From Enterococcus crotali (GTDB taxonomy: Bacteria > Bacillota > Bacilli > Lactobacillales > Enterococcaceae): a stretch of DNA of 64,000 bases. The DNA lies in contig NZ_AYPQ01000003.1 in assembly GCF_000633635.1 (NCBI RefSeq), positions 153,694-217,693 of the forward strand. Reading direction: 5' to 3'. Position 1 is the stretch's first letter. Each line of letters starts with the position of its first letter. Positions 37,264 through 47,200 of the stretch are shown piece after piece. The position numbers and the translations under genes are program-made. The notes under the pieces are model-generated. The model was given only the letters and a program-made list of their open reading frames with translations, did not search any database and had not been told where the DNA came from.

Positions 37264-37927
37264 CTTTTAACCCCCATTTTTGTTTTGTATAAGCCATTTC
37301 CCAAAAATTTAATTCTTCATAGCTGCTGATAAGAAAGGCTTGTTTCATAAGTAAACGTTCTTCTGTCGCTACTTGTTCCGCTAAACGATCCGTCAATCTC
37401 CTTTGTCGACTAACAGCTGCCCGGTAAGTTTCGCTATCGTACGTTTCGATCCAGCGTTGATATAAGGGATCAGGCGAACCGCTTTCAATCAGCTCTTCTC
37501 CAATTTCTTGATACAACCAATAACAAGGTAATAGTGCGGCAGCTGTTCTAGCAAGACTTTTTGTTCCAACCTCTCGATACATATGTGAGGTATAGTGATA
37601 AGCAGTAGGTGTGATTGGTGTTTGAATGATTTCTTCTTCTGTCACGTCAAGTTCTTTGAAAAAAGTCTTTCTCACTGATATTTCTGCTGCCTCTAAACTT
37701 TTGACGCCATCTAAGAAACAAGTTCTGATCTCCTTATCCGTTGCTAGTTCTGCTGCCTTTAGATGGATTTTACTAAATTGTTCCAGATAATAGCGATCTT
37801 GAATCAAATAAAAACGAAAAATTTCAGGGGACAGTGTTCCAGCCTTTAATTCTGAGATAAATGGATGTTCCTTACTTTCTTGCCAAATTTTTTCAGCCGA
37901 TGCTCTTACTTCTTCTGTAAACGTCAT
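37256..37927 (-). CDS. tenA: Aminopyrimidine aminohydrolase (thiaminase II family)
   Basis: The protein is 223 aa, all-helical. It hydrolyses the aminopyrimidine released from degraded thiamine to HMP. Typical residues: HPFISELKAGTLSPEIFRFYLIQDRYYL near the N-terminus (given here as 17-43), ALLPCYWLYQEIGE with the catalytic Cys near 137, and a C-terminal Glu in ELNFWEMAY. First gene after the TPP riboswitch. Confidence 0.94.
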   Translation of the reverse strand: MTFTEEVRASAEKIWQESKEHPFISELKAGTLSPEIFRFYLIQDRYYLEQFSKIHLKAAELATDKEIRTCFLDGVKSLEAAEISVRKTFFKELDVTEEEIIQTPITPTAYHYTSHMYREVGTKSLARTAAALLPCYWLYQEIGEELIESGSPDPLYQRWIETYDSETYRAAVSRQRRLTDRLAEQVATEERLLMKQAFLISSYEELNFWEMAYTKQKWGLKDD

Positions 37928-37969
37928 GCAATTCCTCCTCTAAATTTTTGAGAAGTATCTTAAAAACAG

Positions 37970-38009
37970 AAAAAACTCCATGAAATGACAAAGAACCATT
38001 TCATAGAGT
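37970..38009 (-). terminator. Riboswitch expression-platform terminator
   Basis: The stem CTCTATGAAATG / CATTTCATGGAG followed by T6 lies between the TPP aptamer and tenA. It is expected to form when TPP is bound. Confidence 0.85.
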
Positions 38010-38034
38010 CGAGTCGTCTTATTCTATTTCTTAG

Positions 38035-38116
38035 ACTACTTCCCTACGCGAGTATCAACTCACAGGTTCAAAGGGTCCGTTCAAACGAACGTCTCAGTCA
38101 AAATGACTCCCCTAGT
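38035..38116 (-). ncRNA. TPP riboswitch (THI element)
   Basis: Minus strand shows the conserved blocks GGGGAGT, CTGAGAC, ACCCTTTGAACCTG, TGATACTCGCGTAGGGAAG in order. It controls tenA-thiM-thiD-thiE. An extended -10 (TGCTATACT) lies just upstream at about 38128-38136. Confidence 0.95.
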
Positions 38117-38197
38117 ACGTGTCTAAAGTATAGCATATTATTTTGGTATTAGCTGTTAATATTGGGATTTTGCTATTTAATTTCTTCTAACGTTCAA

Positions 38198-38245
38198 ATA
38201 AAAAAGAGCAATACGAAATATTCTCTATTTCGTGCTACTCTTTGC
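38198..38245 (-). terminator. Terminator after the flippase-like gene
   Basis: A 16-bp imperfect stem (AGAGTAGCACGAAATA / TATTTCGTATTGCTCT) followed by T6 on the minus strand. Confidence 0.85.
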
Positions 38246-38281
38246 ATGTTTTCAAATTTCAACAGAATGATCCTACCTTCG

Positions 38282-39328
38282 TTAAGAATCAATACGTTCT
38301 TTTTTCTCTTCTTTAACAGCATGAAGTCCTAATTTTATTTCTCGTCTTTTTTGAATCAAGACGTAAACAAAACCAATCAAAAATGGCAACACAAAACTGC
38401 CAAATCGGTATAATAGCAATGATGATACTGCATCCACAGTACCTACTAAAGGTTTAAATAATAATAAATAAACAAATTCAAACGGACCAATTCCCGCTGG
38501 AGTTGGAAAAACACCCGATAAAATAACCGAAAAACTAGTAAAAGAAAGAACCAAAAGAAAATCGATATTCGGATGATTCTCAACCAATACAACGTACGGA
38601 ATCACGTACCAGAAAAGTAACTTAGCGACATTCCAACCAAAAATACGCATCATCGCTGAACGATCTTTTGTAATCGTCTGGACAGTTTCTCTCAACGAAT
38701 AGATTTGTAAATTACACTTATCCACCCAATCGCGTAATCTTTTACGTTTGAAATGCTTGTTTGTCCATTTGATTAAAAGAATTTGAAGATTGATACTGCT
38801 GGAAAGAACTAGCAGCGAAAAAATAATCACAAAAGTTAACCCGACTCCTACTAATATAAAAGGAATCATTTTCGGGGCACGCTCATAAAATAAAGAAAAT
38901 TGGAAAACCAGACCCAAAATAGATAAAAAAATGACAGCAACTTTATACATGATCATGTGTAAAGCTGTCACGCCAACTCCTTGAGATACAGCGAGTCCTT
39001 TCTTCTTATAAAAATAAATTTCAGAAAGCAATGTCCCTGTCCCAAACGAAATCACACGATAAAAAGCGACATAGCATGAGGTAAAAAAACCGTCTGTTGT
39101 TGTAAAATCTTTCTGAAAATAAGAAGCAATCTCTTTAATAGAACGACCTTCCACAATCTGATAGATCACACCCAACAAGATGACCAAAGCCACAACAACC
39201 CAACTCGTTTTCATTAATTGAGCAAAGATATCACTAAGTGAATTATCCATCACATAAATGATTACTCCAATAAAAATTGCCAGCAAACCGATATTCAGAA
39301 AAACCTTTGTTTTAGAATTGCTTTTCAT
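38282..39328 (-). CDS. LPG synthase/YbhN-like integral membrane protein
   Basis: The protein is 348 aa with about eight membrane segments, of the UPF0104/AglD family related to the flippase domain of MprF. The stretch FPTPAGIGPFEFVYLLLF near residue 275 is the family signature, with GTGTLLSEIYFYKKKG near 95. It lacks the aminoacyl transferase domain, so lipid flipping or a related envelope role is the most that can be inferred. 29 bp downstream of the DUF1294 gene. Confidence 0.82.
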   Translation of the reverse strand: MKSNSKTKVFLNIGLLAIFIGVIIYVMDNSLSDIFAQLMKTSWVVVALVILLGVIYQIVEGRSIKEIASYFQKDFTTTDGFFTSCYVAFYRVISFGTGTLLSEIYFYKKKGLAVSQGVGVTALHMIMYKVAVIFLSILGLVFQFSLFYERAPKMIPFILVGVGLTFVIIFSLLVLSSSINLQILLIKWTNKHFKRKRLRDWVDKCNLQIYSLRETVQTITKDRSAMMRIFGWNVAKLLFWYVIPYVVLVENHPNIDFLLVLSFTSFSVILSGVFPTPAGIGPFEFVYLLLFKPLVGTVDAVSSLLLYRFGSFVLPFLIGFVYVLIQKRREIKLGLHAVKEEKKERIDS

Positions 39329-39357
39329 AGTTTCTCCCCACTATATTGTATTCGCGA

Positions 39358-39636
39358 TTATCTTTTATAACTAACACAAATAATTGCAATAGTCACAAGT
39401 GTACCAAAAATAAAAGCAAAATAAAAGCGTAACTTCCTTGTCTTATGATGAAAAAGCTGCTGCGCAAACAAACCGCCAACGCCTCCACCGATCAATCCGA
39501 TAACCAGAAGATCAACTTCTGGTACTCGCCACTTTTTCCTTTTGGCTCTTTGTTTATCAAGATACATCACAAAAAATCCAACCAAATTTACAATGAGCAA
39601 ATACGCCCATGGTAAATGATTCAACAAACCTGTCAT
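39358..39636 (-). CDS. DUF1294 small membrane protein
   Basis: The protein is 92 aa with three membrane segments. The family signature is present: YLDKQRAKRKKWRVPE near residue 25 and GGVGGLFAQQLFHHKTRKLRF in the middle. The function of DUF1294 is unknown. Co-directional with the YbhN-like gene and probably in one transcript. Confidence 0.85.
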   Translation of the reverse strand: MTGLLNHLPWAYLLIVNLVGFFVMYLDKQRAKRKKWRVPEVDLLVIGLIGGGVGGLFAQQLFHHKTRKLRFYFAFIFGTLVTIAIICVSYKR

Positions 39637-39776
39637 TCTTCTCCCTCCAAAAACATTCTCCTAAATAGAATACCTTGAAAGCATACGTGATGTAAAGTTA
39701 ATTCAACAATTAAACAAAAACTTAATTTGACACTATGATTTTGGCACAAAAACGGTCAACCCATGCTTCACGACTT

Positions 39777-40640
39777 TCATTTGACTGGTAGCTCCTCACT
39801 TGGATCGCCATCAACGCGTGTACCAACTTTCTTTTCCCGTGAACTTTTAATACTTATTTCAGCTGCCGTTATATATTTAATATCAGGAAGTTCATAAACT
39901 TTACCCAGAATGATCTTCGGTAGGTAAAAAGCTAATTTAAAAATATTTAATTTCGGTAAAATGGTTAGATGAAATAAACCATCATCAGGTGATGCCGAAT
40001 CATCAAAGTTAGTATAGCCGCCGACCGAGTTAGTCATCGTCACGGTCACCAGTTGTGTTTTTCCACGCCATTGTTCTTTTTCTGTTTTGATTTCTAAGTG
40101 ATATCTTTTTTTCTTAGCCAGTAATTTAAAAAAGTTCTTTACAAATATAAGCTTCCCATATTTTTGTTTCTCTTCTTGACTGATCCGAGCCGCTGTATCT
40201 GCTAAAATACCAATAGTCATTGTGCTGACGATGACTTTTTGATTAATCATTCCATAATCTATTTTCCTAGTAGTACCACCCAGAATAATATCAGCTGCTG
40301 CTTCAAACTTCATAGGAATCCCTAACACTCTTGCCATATTATTGACTGTCCCGCCAGGCAACAATCCCACCTTTAGATGCGGCAACTCCTCTTTAAAATC
40401 TGCCACATTATGATTGATTGTACCATCTCCGCCAATAAAAATCAGTGTATCGATTTTTTCAGCTTTTGCTTTTTCAACTGTTTTTTTACTATCACAATCT
40501 GGACCTACTTGTTCTAATAAAAAATGTGTATTTGTTTGTCCATGATTTTTTGCATAATCTACAAATTGTTCAGCTAATTCTCTACCTTTATCCTTACCAG
40601 ATGTTTCATTAAAAAGAATCATTACATTTTCCATCGTCAT
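39777..40640 (-). CDS. Diacylglycerol kinase-family lipid kinase (YegS/BmrU-like)
   Basis: The protein is 287 aa. The N-terminal catalytic part has LIFIGGDGTINHNVADF (GGDGT) near residue 75 and LLPGGTVNNMARVLGIP; the C-terminal beta-sandwich ends in RVDGDPSEELPV. These enzymes phosphorylate diacylglycerol or related lipids in the membrane. The ATG at 40640 is 6 nt from AAAGGA. Single gene. Confidence 0.88.
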   Translation of the reverse strand: MTMENVMILFNETSGKDKGRELAEQFVDYAKNHGQTNTHFLLEQVGPDCDSKKTVEKAKAEKIDTLIFIGGDGTINHNVADFKEELPHLKVGLLPGGTVNNMARVLGIPMKFEAAADIILGGTTRKIDYGMINQKVIVSTMTIGILADTAARISQEEKQKYGKLIFVKNFFKLLAKKKRYHLEIKTEKEQWRGKTQLVTVTMTNSVGGYTNFDDSASPDDGLFHLTILPKLNIFKLAFYLPKIILGKVYELPDIKYITAAEISIKSSREKKVGTRVDGDPSEELPVK

Positions 40641-40766
40641 CACATTTCCTTTCAAGTAAAACTATGCAGTGAATCATCTAACCTCGACAGAAAAATAGGA
40701 AGTAAGTCACTCCATGTAACTGTACTCCCTCTTTTCAATTTTTACTATTATTTGAGCAAAATAGTA

Positions 40767-41996
40767 TTATTTAGCGTTAGATTCCGCAATTTTCACGATA
40801 ACATTCGTTGCTTTTTCCATCGCTTGTAATGAAACGAATTCAAAGCGTCCGTGCATATTTTCACCACCGGCAAAAATATTAGGTGTTGGAATACCTAGAT
40901 AAGAAATCTTTGACCCGTCTGTTCCACCACGCACTGGTTCGATCAATGGTTTGATATCCAGATCGATCATCGCATTTTTGGCTAATTCAATAATACTCAT
41001 ATCTTTTTCGATCACTTCACCCATATTGTAATATTGATCGAATAAATCGATTTGCACACGATCTTGGTCAAAAGGCTGATTGATGATTTCTTGAATCTTA
41101 AGAATCAACGCTTTACGAGCTTCAAATTTTTCACGATCATGGTCACGAATGATATACGTCATTTTAGCTTCTTCTGGTGTTCCGCTCATTTGTGCTAAAT
41201 GGAAGAACCCTTCGTACCCGTCTGTTTTTTCTGGTACTTCGTTTTGTGGTAATTGATTATGGAAATCAATGGCTAACTGCAGAGCATTGATCATTGTATT
41301 TTTAGCCGTTCCTGGATGAACATTTTTCCCTTGAATCGTCACTTCAGCTTGGGCAGCGTTGAATGTTTCGTATTGCAACTCTCCCACTGGACCACCATCC
41401 ATCGTGTAAGCAAAATCCACATTGAATTGTTCCACATCAAATTTATCTGCGCCAACACCAATTTCTTCATCTGGTCCAAATGCCACACGGATCGTACCAT
41501 GCTTGATTGATGGATCCTTGATCAAGATTTCCATTGCTGTCATGATCTCAGCGATTCCAGACTTATCATCCGCTCCTAAAAGAGTGGTTCCATCCGTTGT
41601 GATCAAGGTTTGATTGGCATAATTTTTTAGATTAGGGAAATCAGTTGTATTTAAAGTAAACTTCCCTTCGCTATCTAATTTGATGGTCGATTCACCATCG
41701 TAGTTTTCAATGATTTGCGGATTCACATTGACTGCATTGAAATCTGCCGTATCCATATGGGCAATAAATCCGATTGAGCGCACCTTTTTTTCTATATTAC
41801 TTGGTAAAGTAGCGATCACAAACCCATTGGCTTCATTGTAGATCACATCACTCATCCCAATTTCTTCCAATTCTTTTTTCAACGTTTGCGCAAAAGCAAC
41901 TTGTGTTTGTGTTGAAGGGGTTGTTTTACTGTTTGGATTAGAACGTGTTTCTGTTTTTACGTAACGTAAAAAACGTGGTAATAAATTTTCATACAT
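40767..41996 (-). CDS. pepT: Peptidase T (tripeptidase)
   Basis: The protein is 409 aa, an M20 zinc aminopeptidase that removes the N-terminal residue from tripeptides in the cytoplasm. Metal and catalytic motifs: [55 protein letters not shown], and C-terminal [12 protein letters not shown]. Full length. Confidence 0.95.
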   Translation of the reverse strand: MYENLLPRFLRYVKTETRSNPNSKTTPSTQTQVAFAQTLKKELEEIGMSDVIYNEANGFVIATLPSNIEKKVRSIGFIAHMDTADFNAVNVNPQIIENYDGESTIKLDSEGKFTLNTTDFPNLKNYANQTLITTDGTTLLGADDKSGIAEIMTAMEILIKDPSIKHGTIRVAFGPDEEIGVGADKFDVEQFNVDFAYTMDGGPVGELQYETFNAAQAEVTIQGKNVHPGTAKNTMINALQLAIDFHNQLPQNEVPEKTDGYEGFFHLAQMSGTPEEAKMTYIIRDHDREKFEARKALILKIQEIINQPFDQDRVQIDLFDQYYNMGEVIEKDMSIIELAKNAMIDLDIKPLIEPVRGGTDGSKISYLGIPTPNIFAGGENMHGRFEFVSLQAMEKATNVIVKIAESNAK

Positions 41997-42015
41997 CGTT
42001 TCGTTCCCTCTTTCT

Positions 42016-43134
42016 TTATCTAAATTGAAATGGATTTGTATTTACCTCTGATTCGATAAATTCTATGTTCCAATTATAATCTTTTTTCCATTGATTGAAT
42101 AGTTCAACCAACTTTGGCTTACATAATTGCTCGATATAATGTCCTGGATCGATCACCGGTAAGCCTTCTGTCAGCATATCATGTCCTGTATGATAATAAA
42201 CGTCCCCTGTAATATAAACATCTGCTTGTTTTTTGATAGCATCACGGAAGAATTTTTCACCACTACCGCCACAAATAGCCACACGCTGAATCAGTTTTGT
42301 GTCGTCCTCTGCTACTATTCGTAATCCGTCTAAATCAAAGACTTCTTTGACGATAGATACAAATTCTTTTAGAGAAATTGGTTTAGCTAAATGACCAATA
42401 CGTCCTAAGCCATATTCTTTCGTTATATTGTCTATTTGATAGACATCATAGGCGGGTTCTTCATAAGGGTGTGCCGTTCGCATTGCTGTGATGACTTGCA
42501 TTTCGATCGTTTCAGGAAAAATAACTTCAATTTTTGCTTCCTGAACAGCTTCTTCTTTACCAATCGTACCTATTGTTGGGTTGGCACCTGCAACTGGCGT
42601 AAATCTGCCTGTTCCGATCAATGAATAGCTCGTATTTACATAATCTCCTTGCAAACCTGCGCCTGCTTGTCCAAGTACTTCACGCATCTTCGCAGCATCC
42701 TCTACAGGGACAAAAACAGCTAATTTCTTATAACCAACGGTATGAGTCTTGGTTAAGTAAGTCGGCTCTTGGATTCCCAACAGCTCACAAAACCAGTCAT
42801 TTAACCCATTATCAATAATATCCATATTGGTATGTGCGGCAAAAACGGCAATATCGTGTTTTAATAAATCAGCATACATTTTTGTTTGAAGATCATCCGT
42901 ATCTAAGCGTTTCACTGGTCTGAAAATAGGCGGATGTTTAGCAATGATCAAATCGATTTTTTTCGCGATTGCTTCTTCAACTACTTCTGGTCGGACATCT
43001 AATGTGACCATGACACGATTCAATGGTTTGTTCAATGTACCAATGTGCAGGCCAACAGGATCACCTGCTTCAGCCAGCCATTGAGGGCAATACGTTTCAA
43101 AACGATCAATAAATACTGTACCATCAAGACTCAT
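42016..43134 (-). CDS. Nif3-like dinuclear metal centre protein (YqfO type)
   Basis: The protein is 372 aa. The Nif3 fold has two halves with an inserted PII-like domain (residues 130-230), as in YqfO. Metal ligands: IIAKHPPIF and FAAHTNMD (His), and near the C-terminus [11 protein letters not shown] and DPGHYIEQ. Such proteins may act as GTP cyclohydrolase-like hydrolases or metal chaperones; the role is unproven. It overlaps trmK by 11 bp, the usual Firmicute pair. Confidence 0.92.
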   Translation of the reverse strand: MSLDGTVFIDRFETYCPQWLAEAGDPVGLHIGTLNKPLNRVMVTLDVRPEVVEEAIAKKIDLIIAKHPPIFRPVKRLDTDDLQTKMYADLLKHDIAVFAAHTNMDIIDNGLNDWFCELLGIQEPTYLTKTHTVGYKKLAVFVPVEDAAKMREVLGQAGAGLQGDYVNTSYSLIGTGRFTPVAGANPTIGTIGKEEAVQEAKIEVIFPETIEMQVITAMRTAHPYEEPAYDVYQIDNITKEYGLGRIGHLAKPISLKEFVSIVKEVFDLDGLRIVAEDDTKLIQRVAICGGSGEKFFRDAIKKQADVYITGDVYYHTGHDMLTEGLPVIDPGHYIEQLCKPKLVELFNQWKKDYNWNIEFIESEVNTNPFQFR

Positions 43135-43834
43135 CTGACAAAACCTCCTTAATTTCAGCGATTTCCTTTTCTATTTGTTGAATTCTAAGCGTTTGGTCAC
43201 CAGATGCTTTGGCCAATTGAGCTAAAATAGTTTCACGCTGGTTTAGCTCACCTAACCATTTTTTACGAAAAATAGGGGATTGTTTTTTTAGTAAGATAGG
43301 ACCGAAAAGGCGTTCTTTTTCTGAATAAGCAACTCTTAGCTCTTGTCTGGACGCGACAATGATTTCATAGATTTTATTATTTTCTTCTAAGATATCTTCT
43401 TCGATAATTGTATAGCCATGGACTGTCAACCAATCGCGTAACGGTTTTTCGCCAACATTGGGTTGTAAAACTAAGCGTTCGTTTCCTTGAAGACGCTGCT
43501 TATTCCAACCAGCATCTAAAATGTCACGAATTAGAACACCACCCATACCACAAATCGTGACAGCGGTTATTTTGTCTGTTTCTTTTACAGCATCTAAGCC
43601 ATCAGCTAAACGGACGATGATTTGTTCTGTTAAACCATTTTTTCTAACTTGTTTTTTGGCTGCTTCATATGGACCTGTTACAACTTCTCCAGCCACCGCA
43701 AAATCAAGTTTCTTTTGTAAAACTAATGCTACAGGTAAATACGCATGGTCAGAACCGATATCTGCTAAACGGCTTTGTTCAGGGACTAATTCGCCCACAC
43801 GTGCTAAACGCTTTGATAATTGATTTTCATTCAT
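43124..43834 (-). CDS. trmK: tRNA (adenine22-N1)-methyltransferase
   Basis: The protein is 236 aa. It methylates A22 in the D-loop of tRNAs using SAM. The Rossmann motif DIGSDHAYLPVAL is at residue 25, and ITAVTICGMGGVLIRDIL around 90 is the family signature; the C-terminal coiled coil (residues 190-236) is typical of TrmK. Overlaps the Nif3-family gene. Confidence 0.93.
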   Translation of the reverse strand: MNENQLSKRLARVGELVPEQSRLADIGSDHAYLPVALVLQKKLDFAVAGEVVTGPYEAAKKQVRKNGLTEQIIVRLADGLDAVKETDKITAVTICGMGGVLIRDILDAGWNKQRLQGNERLVLQPNVGEKPLRDWLTVHGYTIIEEDILEENNKIYEIIVASRQELRVAYSEKERLFGPILLKKQSPIFRKKWLGELNQRETILAQLAKASGDQTLRIQQIEKEIAEIKEVLSDES

Positions 43835-43945
43835 TCGACATATTCCTCCGTGGTTATTATACCATTGAAAAATCGGGTTGAAAACTTTGAAAGAGATAAT
43901 TTAATTACAACTCTTTTTTCAGCGAATTATGTAATACATTTCCTA

Positions 43946-43990
43946 AAAAACGAAACAATAATCCGCCAAATAACGGACTACTATTTCGTT
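43946..43990 (-). terminator. Terminator after the nitroreductase
   Basis: A 17-bp imperfect stem (AACGAAATAGTAGTCCG / CGGATTATTGTTTCGTT) followed by T5 on the minus strand. Confidence 0.85.
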
Positions 43991-44006
43991 TCCCAGTTTT
44001 TATACA

Positions 44007-44753
44007 TCAAATTAATCTTTGTTTTTTCAATCCCTCAACTGTTTTTGCAGGATAGTTTTGCTCTTTATAATAGTTTTTAAACCGGCTTAACCACGGTTCT
44101 GACATGTAGCCATTCTCCTTTGCATAAACTTGAAGTTGGTGCTCATATTCTTTGATTTCTTCATTTGAAGCTGTTTTATGAGCATTTGAACCAGAAAAAA
44201 CAGTTGATTCTACAGATAGGCGAGGTTTAGGTACTGCCTTTTTTAATGGGCTTCCAATTGCCAATCCAACAAGTGGAAATATGTATTCGTTTATCCCAAA
44301 ACTATCAATGATCTCTGTAGATACTCTTCTAAGTCCACCGATTACACAGGTTCCTAGATCAAAACTTTCTGCTGCAATCAAGGCATTTTCCAATGCTAAT
44401 GAAGCATCCATTGTACCAATAATAAGCGGCTCCAACTCATTTTCAAAAGAATCCCTCGCATTTTCTAGCCCATAACGACTAAAGTCAATACAAAATAATA
44501 AAAACAGCGATGAGCTTTCGATGATCTTAGCGTTAGAAATATTTTCTTGGTCTTGACTTAAAATCTCTACAAGTTTTCGTTTTTCATCCTCTTCTTGAAA
44601 CGTCAGTATACTGTAAGCTTGTCCATTCATCCAGGAAGGAGCCTGTTTACTTGCCTTGATTATTTCCGCTTTTACCTCATTGGAAATAGCATAGTCAGCA
44701 TCAAACTTTCTGACCGTTGCGTGATTTTGCAATACTTTTACAACCTCATTCAT
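44007..44753 (-). CDS. NfsA-like FMN nitroreductase/oxidoreductase
   Basis: The protein is 248 aa. Nitroreductase fold with the N-terminal NHATVRKFDADYAIS and KQAPSWMNGQAYS (FMN contacts), FDLGTCVIGGLRR near 130, and PLVGLAIGSP. It probably reduces nitro- or quinone-type electrophiles with NAD(P)H. Divergent from an HxlR regulator with a Cys-x-Cys N-terminus, an arrangement like the hypochlorite/diamide-responsive HypR-HypO pair of Bacillus. Confidence 0.88.
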   Translation of the reverse strand: MNEVVKVLQNHATVRKFDADYAISNEVKAEIIKASKQAPSWMNGQAYSILTFQEEDEKRKLVEILSQDQENISNAKIIESSSLFLLFCIDFSRYGLENARDSFENELEPLIIGTMDASLALENALIAAESFDLGTCVIGGLRRVSTEIIDSFGINEYIFPLVGLAIGSPLKKAVPKPRLSVESTVFSGSNAHKTASNEEIKEYEHQLQVYAKENGYMSEPWLSRFKNYYKEQNYPAKTVEGLKKQRLI

Positions 44754-44786
44754 TTTAAAATCATCCTTTCTTCATTACCTTTTCTA

Positions 44787-44815
44787 TTGTAAACCATGAC
44801 TATAAAATATATAAT
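44787..44815 (+). promoter_or_regulatory. Promoter for the HxlR gene
   Basis: -35 TTGTAA (44787-44792), 17-bp spacer, -10 TATAAT (44810-44815). A minus-strand -10 (TACAAT) for the nitroreductase overlaps the -35, so one bound regulator could affect both genes. Confidence 0.6.
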
Positions 44816-44858
44816 ACTGTTATATTTAAGACTACTGTCAAAAAGGATAGTGATTTCA

Positions 44859-45191
44859 ATGAGAAAAACCTATGAACAAATGACAAAATGCAATTGTGCG
44901 ACAGCAAATACTCTAGCTATCATCGGAGGAAAATGGAAAATATTGATTTTATATTATCTGCTTGAATCTAATCGGCGCTTCAACGAATTGCAACGTTTAT
45001 TGGATTCCATCACACCACATACTCTTAGTAAGGAATTAAAAGAACTTCAAGAGGATGGGCTGGTGAATAAGCAAGTTTTGCAAGCAATCCCTCCAAAAAC
45101 AGAGTACTCATTAAGCAAAAAAGGCCAAGAATTAAAAACAGTTTTAGTAGAAATTCGAAAATTTGGTGAAAAATATCCTTTGACTAAATGA
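44859..45191 (+). CDS. HxlR-family regulator with N-terminal Cys pair
   Basis: The protein is 110 aa. Winged helix of the HxlR type: ATANTLAIIGGKWKILILYYL, RRFNELQRLLDSITPHTLSK, LKELQEDGLV. Cys11 and Cys13 sit just before the first helix, where redox-sensing HxlR proteins (HypR, QorR, YodB) have their reactive Cys. The ATG at 44859 is preceded by AAGGA at 11 nt; the longer frame from 44796 overlaps the promoter. It likely senses electrophiles and controls the divergent nitroreductase. Confidence 0.85.
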   Translation: MRKTYEQMTKCNCATANTLAIIGGKWKILILYYLLESNRRFNELQRLLDSITPHTLSKELKELQEDGLVNKQVLQAIPPKTEYSLSKKGQELKTVLVEIRKFGEKYPLTK

Positions 45192-45224
45192 TTTTCCCTT
45201 TGTGCTTACTCTATCTCTAAAAAA

Positions 45225-45271
45225 GAGCGAAAGACAATAATCAGATTCTCTCTGACTGTTGTCTTTCGCTC
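45225..45271. terminator. Bidirectional terminator between HxlR and MutS2-like genes
   Basis: Perfect 12-bp outer stem GAGCGAAAGACA / TGTCTTTCGCTC with an inner TCAG/CTGA pairing, preceded by A5 on the plus strand. It serves the convergent genes on both sides. Confidence 0.8.
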
Positions 45272-45295
45272 ACTTTTGGGTTTCATTATGAAAAG

Positions 45296-47200
45296 CTAGT
45301 CTTCTGTTTTCGCCTGTCTCATCTGCATTTCTTTTTTTAATTTCTTGTGGGCTTTTTTAGAACCACGTTCCAGATCCCTGATTTTTTTACGCTCATGATA
45401 ATTTTCAAATAAGGAATCTAGATCATAATTTGGTGGATATAGTTCTTTTGCGCTACGATCTAGTTTTAATTGGCGTTTATGAACGGTTATTTTTTCATTG
45501 TCCACATAAATCACAACATCATTCGTCATTTCTATGGGTTCAAATACCAAACCAATTTTCTTATTCTCTGTCCAAAAGACCCGATCCCCTTTTTCATACG
45601 TTGGAAAAATCGTTTGTTCTTTTTGTTTTTTGACTTTTTGAAGGGACGCTTCCTTCTTAGTTGAATAGTTGCGATCATGTAAATAATTTTGAGCAAGTTT
45701 AACGACATGTTTATCTAAGTTCATCTTATTTGCGATCCAAAAAGCGTTGCTTTCACCAGTTTCTCCCAAAATCAATTGGTATTTAGGCATTAAGTTCTCT
45801 GAGTCAAACGCCATTGCAGCAGTGAGAAAATCTTCATGTTGTTCAGAAAAACGTTTAATTTCTCCATAGTGCGTCGTTGTAATAATGATACTGCCTTTTT
45901 TGTAGAAAGCTTCCATGATCGCGATTGCTAATGCTGCACCTTCATTTGGTTCGGTTCCACTACCGATTTCATCGAGTAAAATCAAGCTGTTTTGTTTCGT
46001 TTTAGCAAGAATTTCAGAGATATTATGCATATGTCCTGAGAAAGTGCTCAACGCATTCTCGATACTTTGCTGATCTCCGATATCAACGAAAATCTGATCA
46101 AAAATAGCAATATTCGTGCCGTGATCAGCAATAATTTGCACACCAATCATCGTTTGCAGCGAAATCAGTCCAACCGTTTTTAGCACAACCGTTTTTCCTC
46201 CTGCATTCGGTCCGGTGATCGTCAGCCCACGATACTCTTTGCCAAGTGAGAGATTCAACGGTACAGCCGTGTCACCTAACAATGTGTGTTTCACATTGAC
46301 AAATTCGATGATTCCTTCTTGATTGATTTTAGGTTCAATGCCGTTGATTTCTCTGCTGTATTTCGCTTTAGCAAAAATCATGTCATATTGTGCAACCACT
46401 TCTAAGTTTGATTGGATCGAGCTCATTTGTTCTGCAATCAAGCCAGTCAGAGTAGATAAAATTTGGTACACTTCTGTCGCTTCTTCCATCTTTAGCTGAT
46501 ATAACTTATCATTCAGTTTAGCTACAGTTGCCGGCTCAACAAAAACAGTCGTCCCTTTCGAAGAAGCATCTATAATGGTTCCTGAGATTTGGTTTTTATA
46601 AGTTGCTTTGATCGGTACTGTGTATCGGTCGTTTTTCTTGACCACGATTGCTTCTTGAATTTTCGGTTTATTTTGCGCATTTCTAAGAAATGAATTTAGT
46701 TTCAGTTCAATTTCTTTTTCACACTCTTGAACAGCCCGACGAATTTTACGAAGCTCACGACTGGCATCATTTTCCACTTGATTGTTGCGAATGACCTGAT
46801 AAATTTCATCTTCAATATCAGAAAAGAGCTGTAACGATTCGCTATATCTAGCTAAAATTGGTGCGATAAACTGATTTTTTTGCATGAATGATTGAATCAA
46901 ACGACTACTCCTAAGAAAATCTGCGTAGCTGACTAACTCATTAGGCTCTAAAATAAACCCCTTTTCAACTTGATTGGTTAGATGTTCAATATTGTTTAAG
47001 CCCATAAATGGAACATGTAGATTTGCGAGAAGCAAGGCTTTTGCTTCTGAGGTTTCTTGTAAACGTTTTTTGACCACATCTAAGTGACTACTTGGCTGTA
47101 ATGCGTTGATTCGCTCTTTTCCGTAGTAACTGATTGCATAGGTCATTAGTTTTTCTTTGATTGTATTAAATTGCGTTTTATTATATGTTTCTTGATTCAT
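45296..47200 (-). CDS. MutS2-like ATPase lacking the Smr nuclease domain
   Basis: The protein is 634 aa; canonical MutS2 is about 780-790 aa. Residues 1-300 are the core and lever helices (DASSKGTTVFVEPATVAKLN is typical of MutS2). The ATPase follows: GPNAGGKTVVLKTVG near 330, LLDEIGSGTEPNEGAALA, ITTTHYGE. A KOW-like segment (KGDRVFWTENKKIGLVFEP) follows, but the chain ends in a basic coil where MutS2 has its C-terminal Smr endonuclease. B. subtilis MutS2 acts on collided ribosomes, so this paralogue may be ribosome-directed. ATG at 47200 after GGAGATACCA. It sits behind an attenuator-like leader. Confidence 0.88.
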   Translation of the reverse strand: MNQETYNKTQFNTIKEKLMTYAISYYGKERINALQPSSHLDVVKKRLQETSEAKALLLANLHVPFMGLNNIEHLTNQVEKGFILEPNELVSYADFLRSSRLIQSFMQKNQFIAPILARYSESLQLFSDIEDEIYQVIRNNQVENDASRELRKIRRAVQECEKEIELKLNSFLRNAQNKPKIQEAIVVKKNDRYTVPIKATYKNQISGTIIDASSKGTTVFVEPATVAKLNDKLYQLKMEEATEVYQILSTLTGLIAEQMSSIQSNLEVVAQYDMIFAKAKYSREINGIEPKINQEGIIEFVNVKHTLLGDTAVPLNLSLGKEYRGLTITGPNAGGKTVVLKTVGLISLQTMIGVQIIADHGTNIAIFDQIFVDIGDQQSIENALSTFSGHMHNISEILAKTKQNSLILLDEIGSGTEPNEGAALAIAIMEAFYKKGSIIITTTHYGEIKRFSEQHEDFLTAAMAFDSENLMPKYQLILGETGESNAFWIANKMNLDKHVVKLAQNYLHDRNYSTKKEASLQKVKKQKEQTIFPTYEKGDRVFWTENKKIGLVFEPIEMTNDVVIYVDNEKITVHKRQLKLDRSAKELYPPNYDLDSLFENYHERKKIRDLERGSKKAHKKLKKEMQMRQAKTED

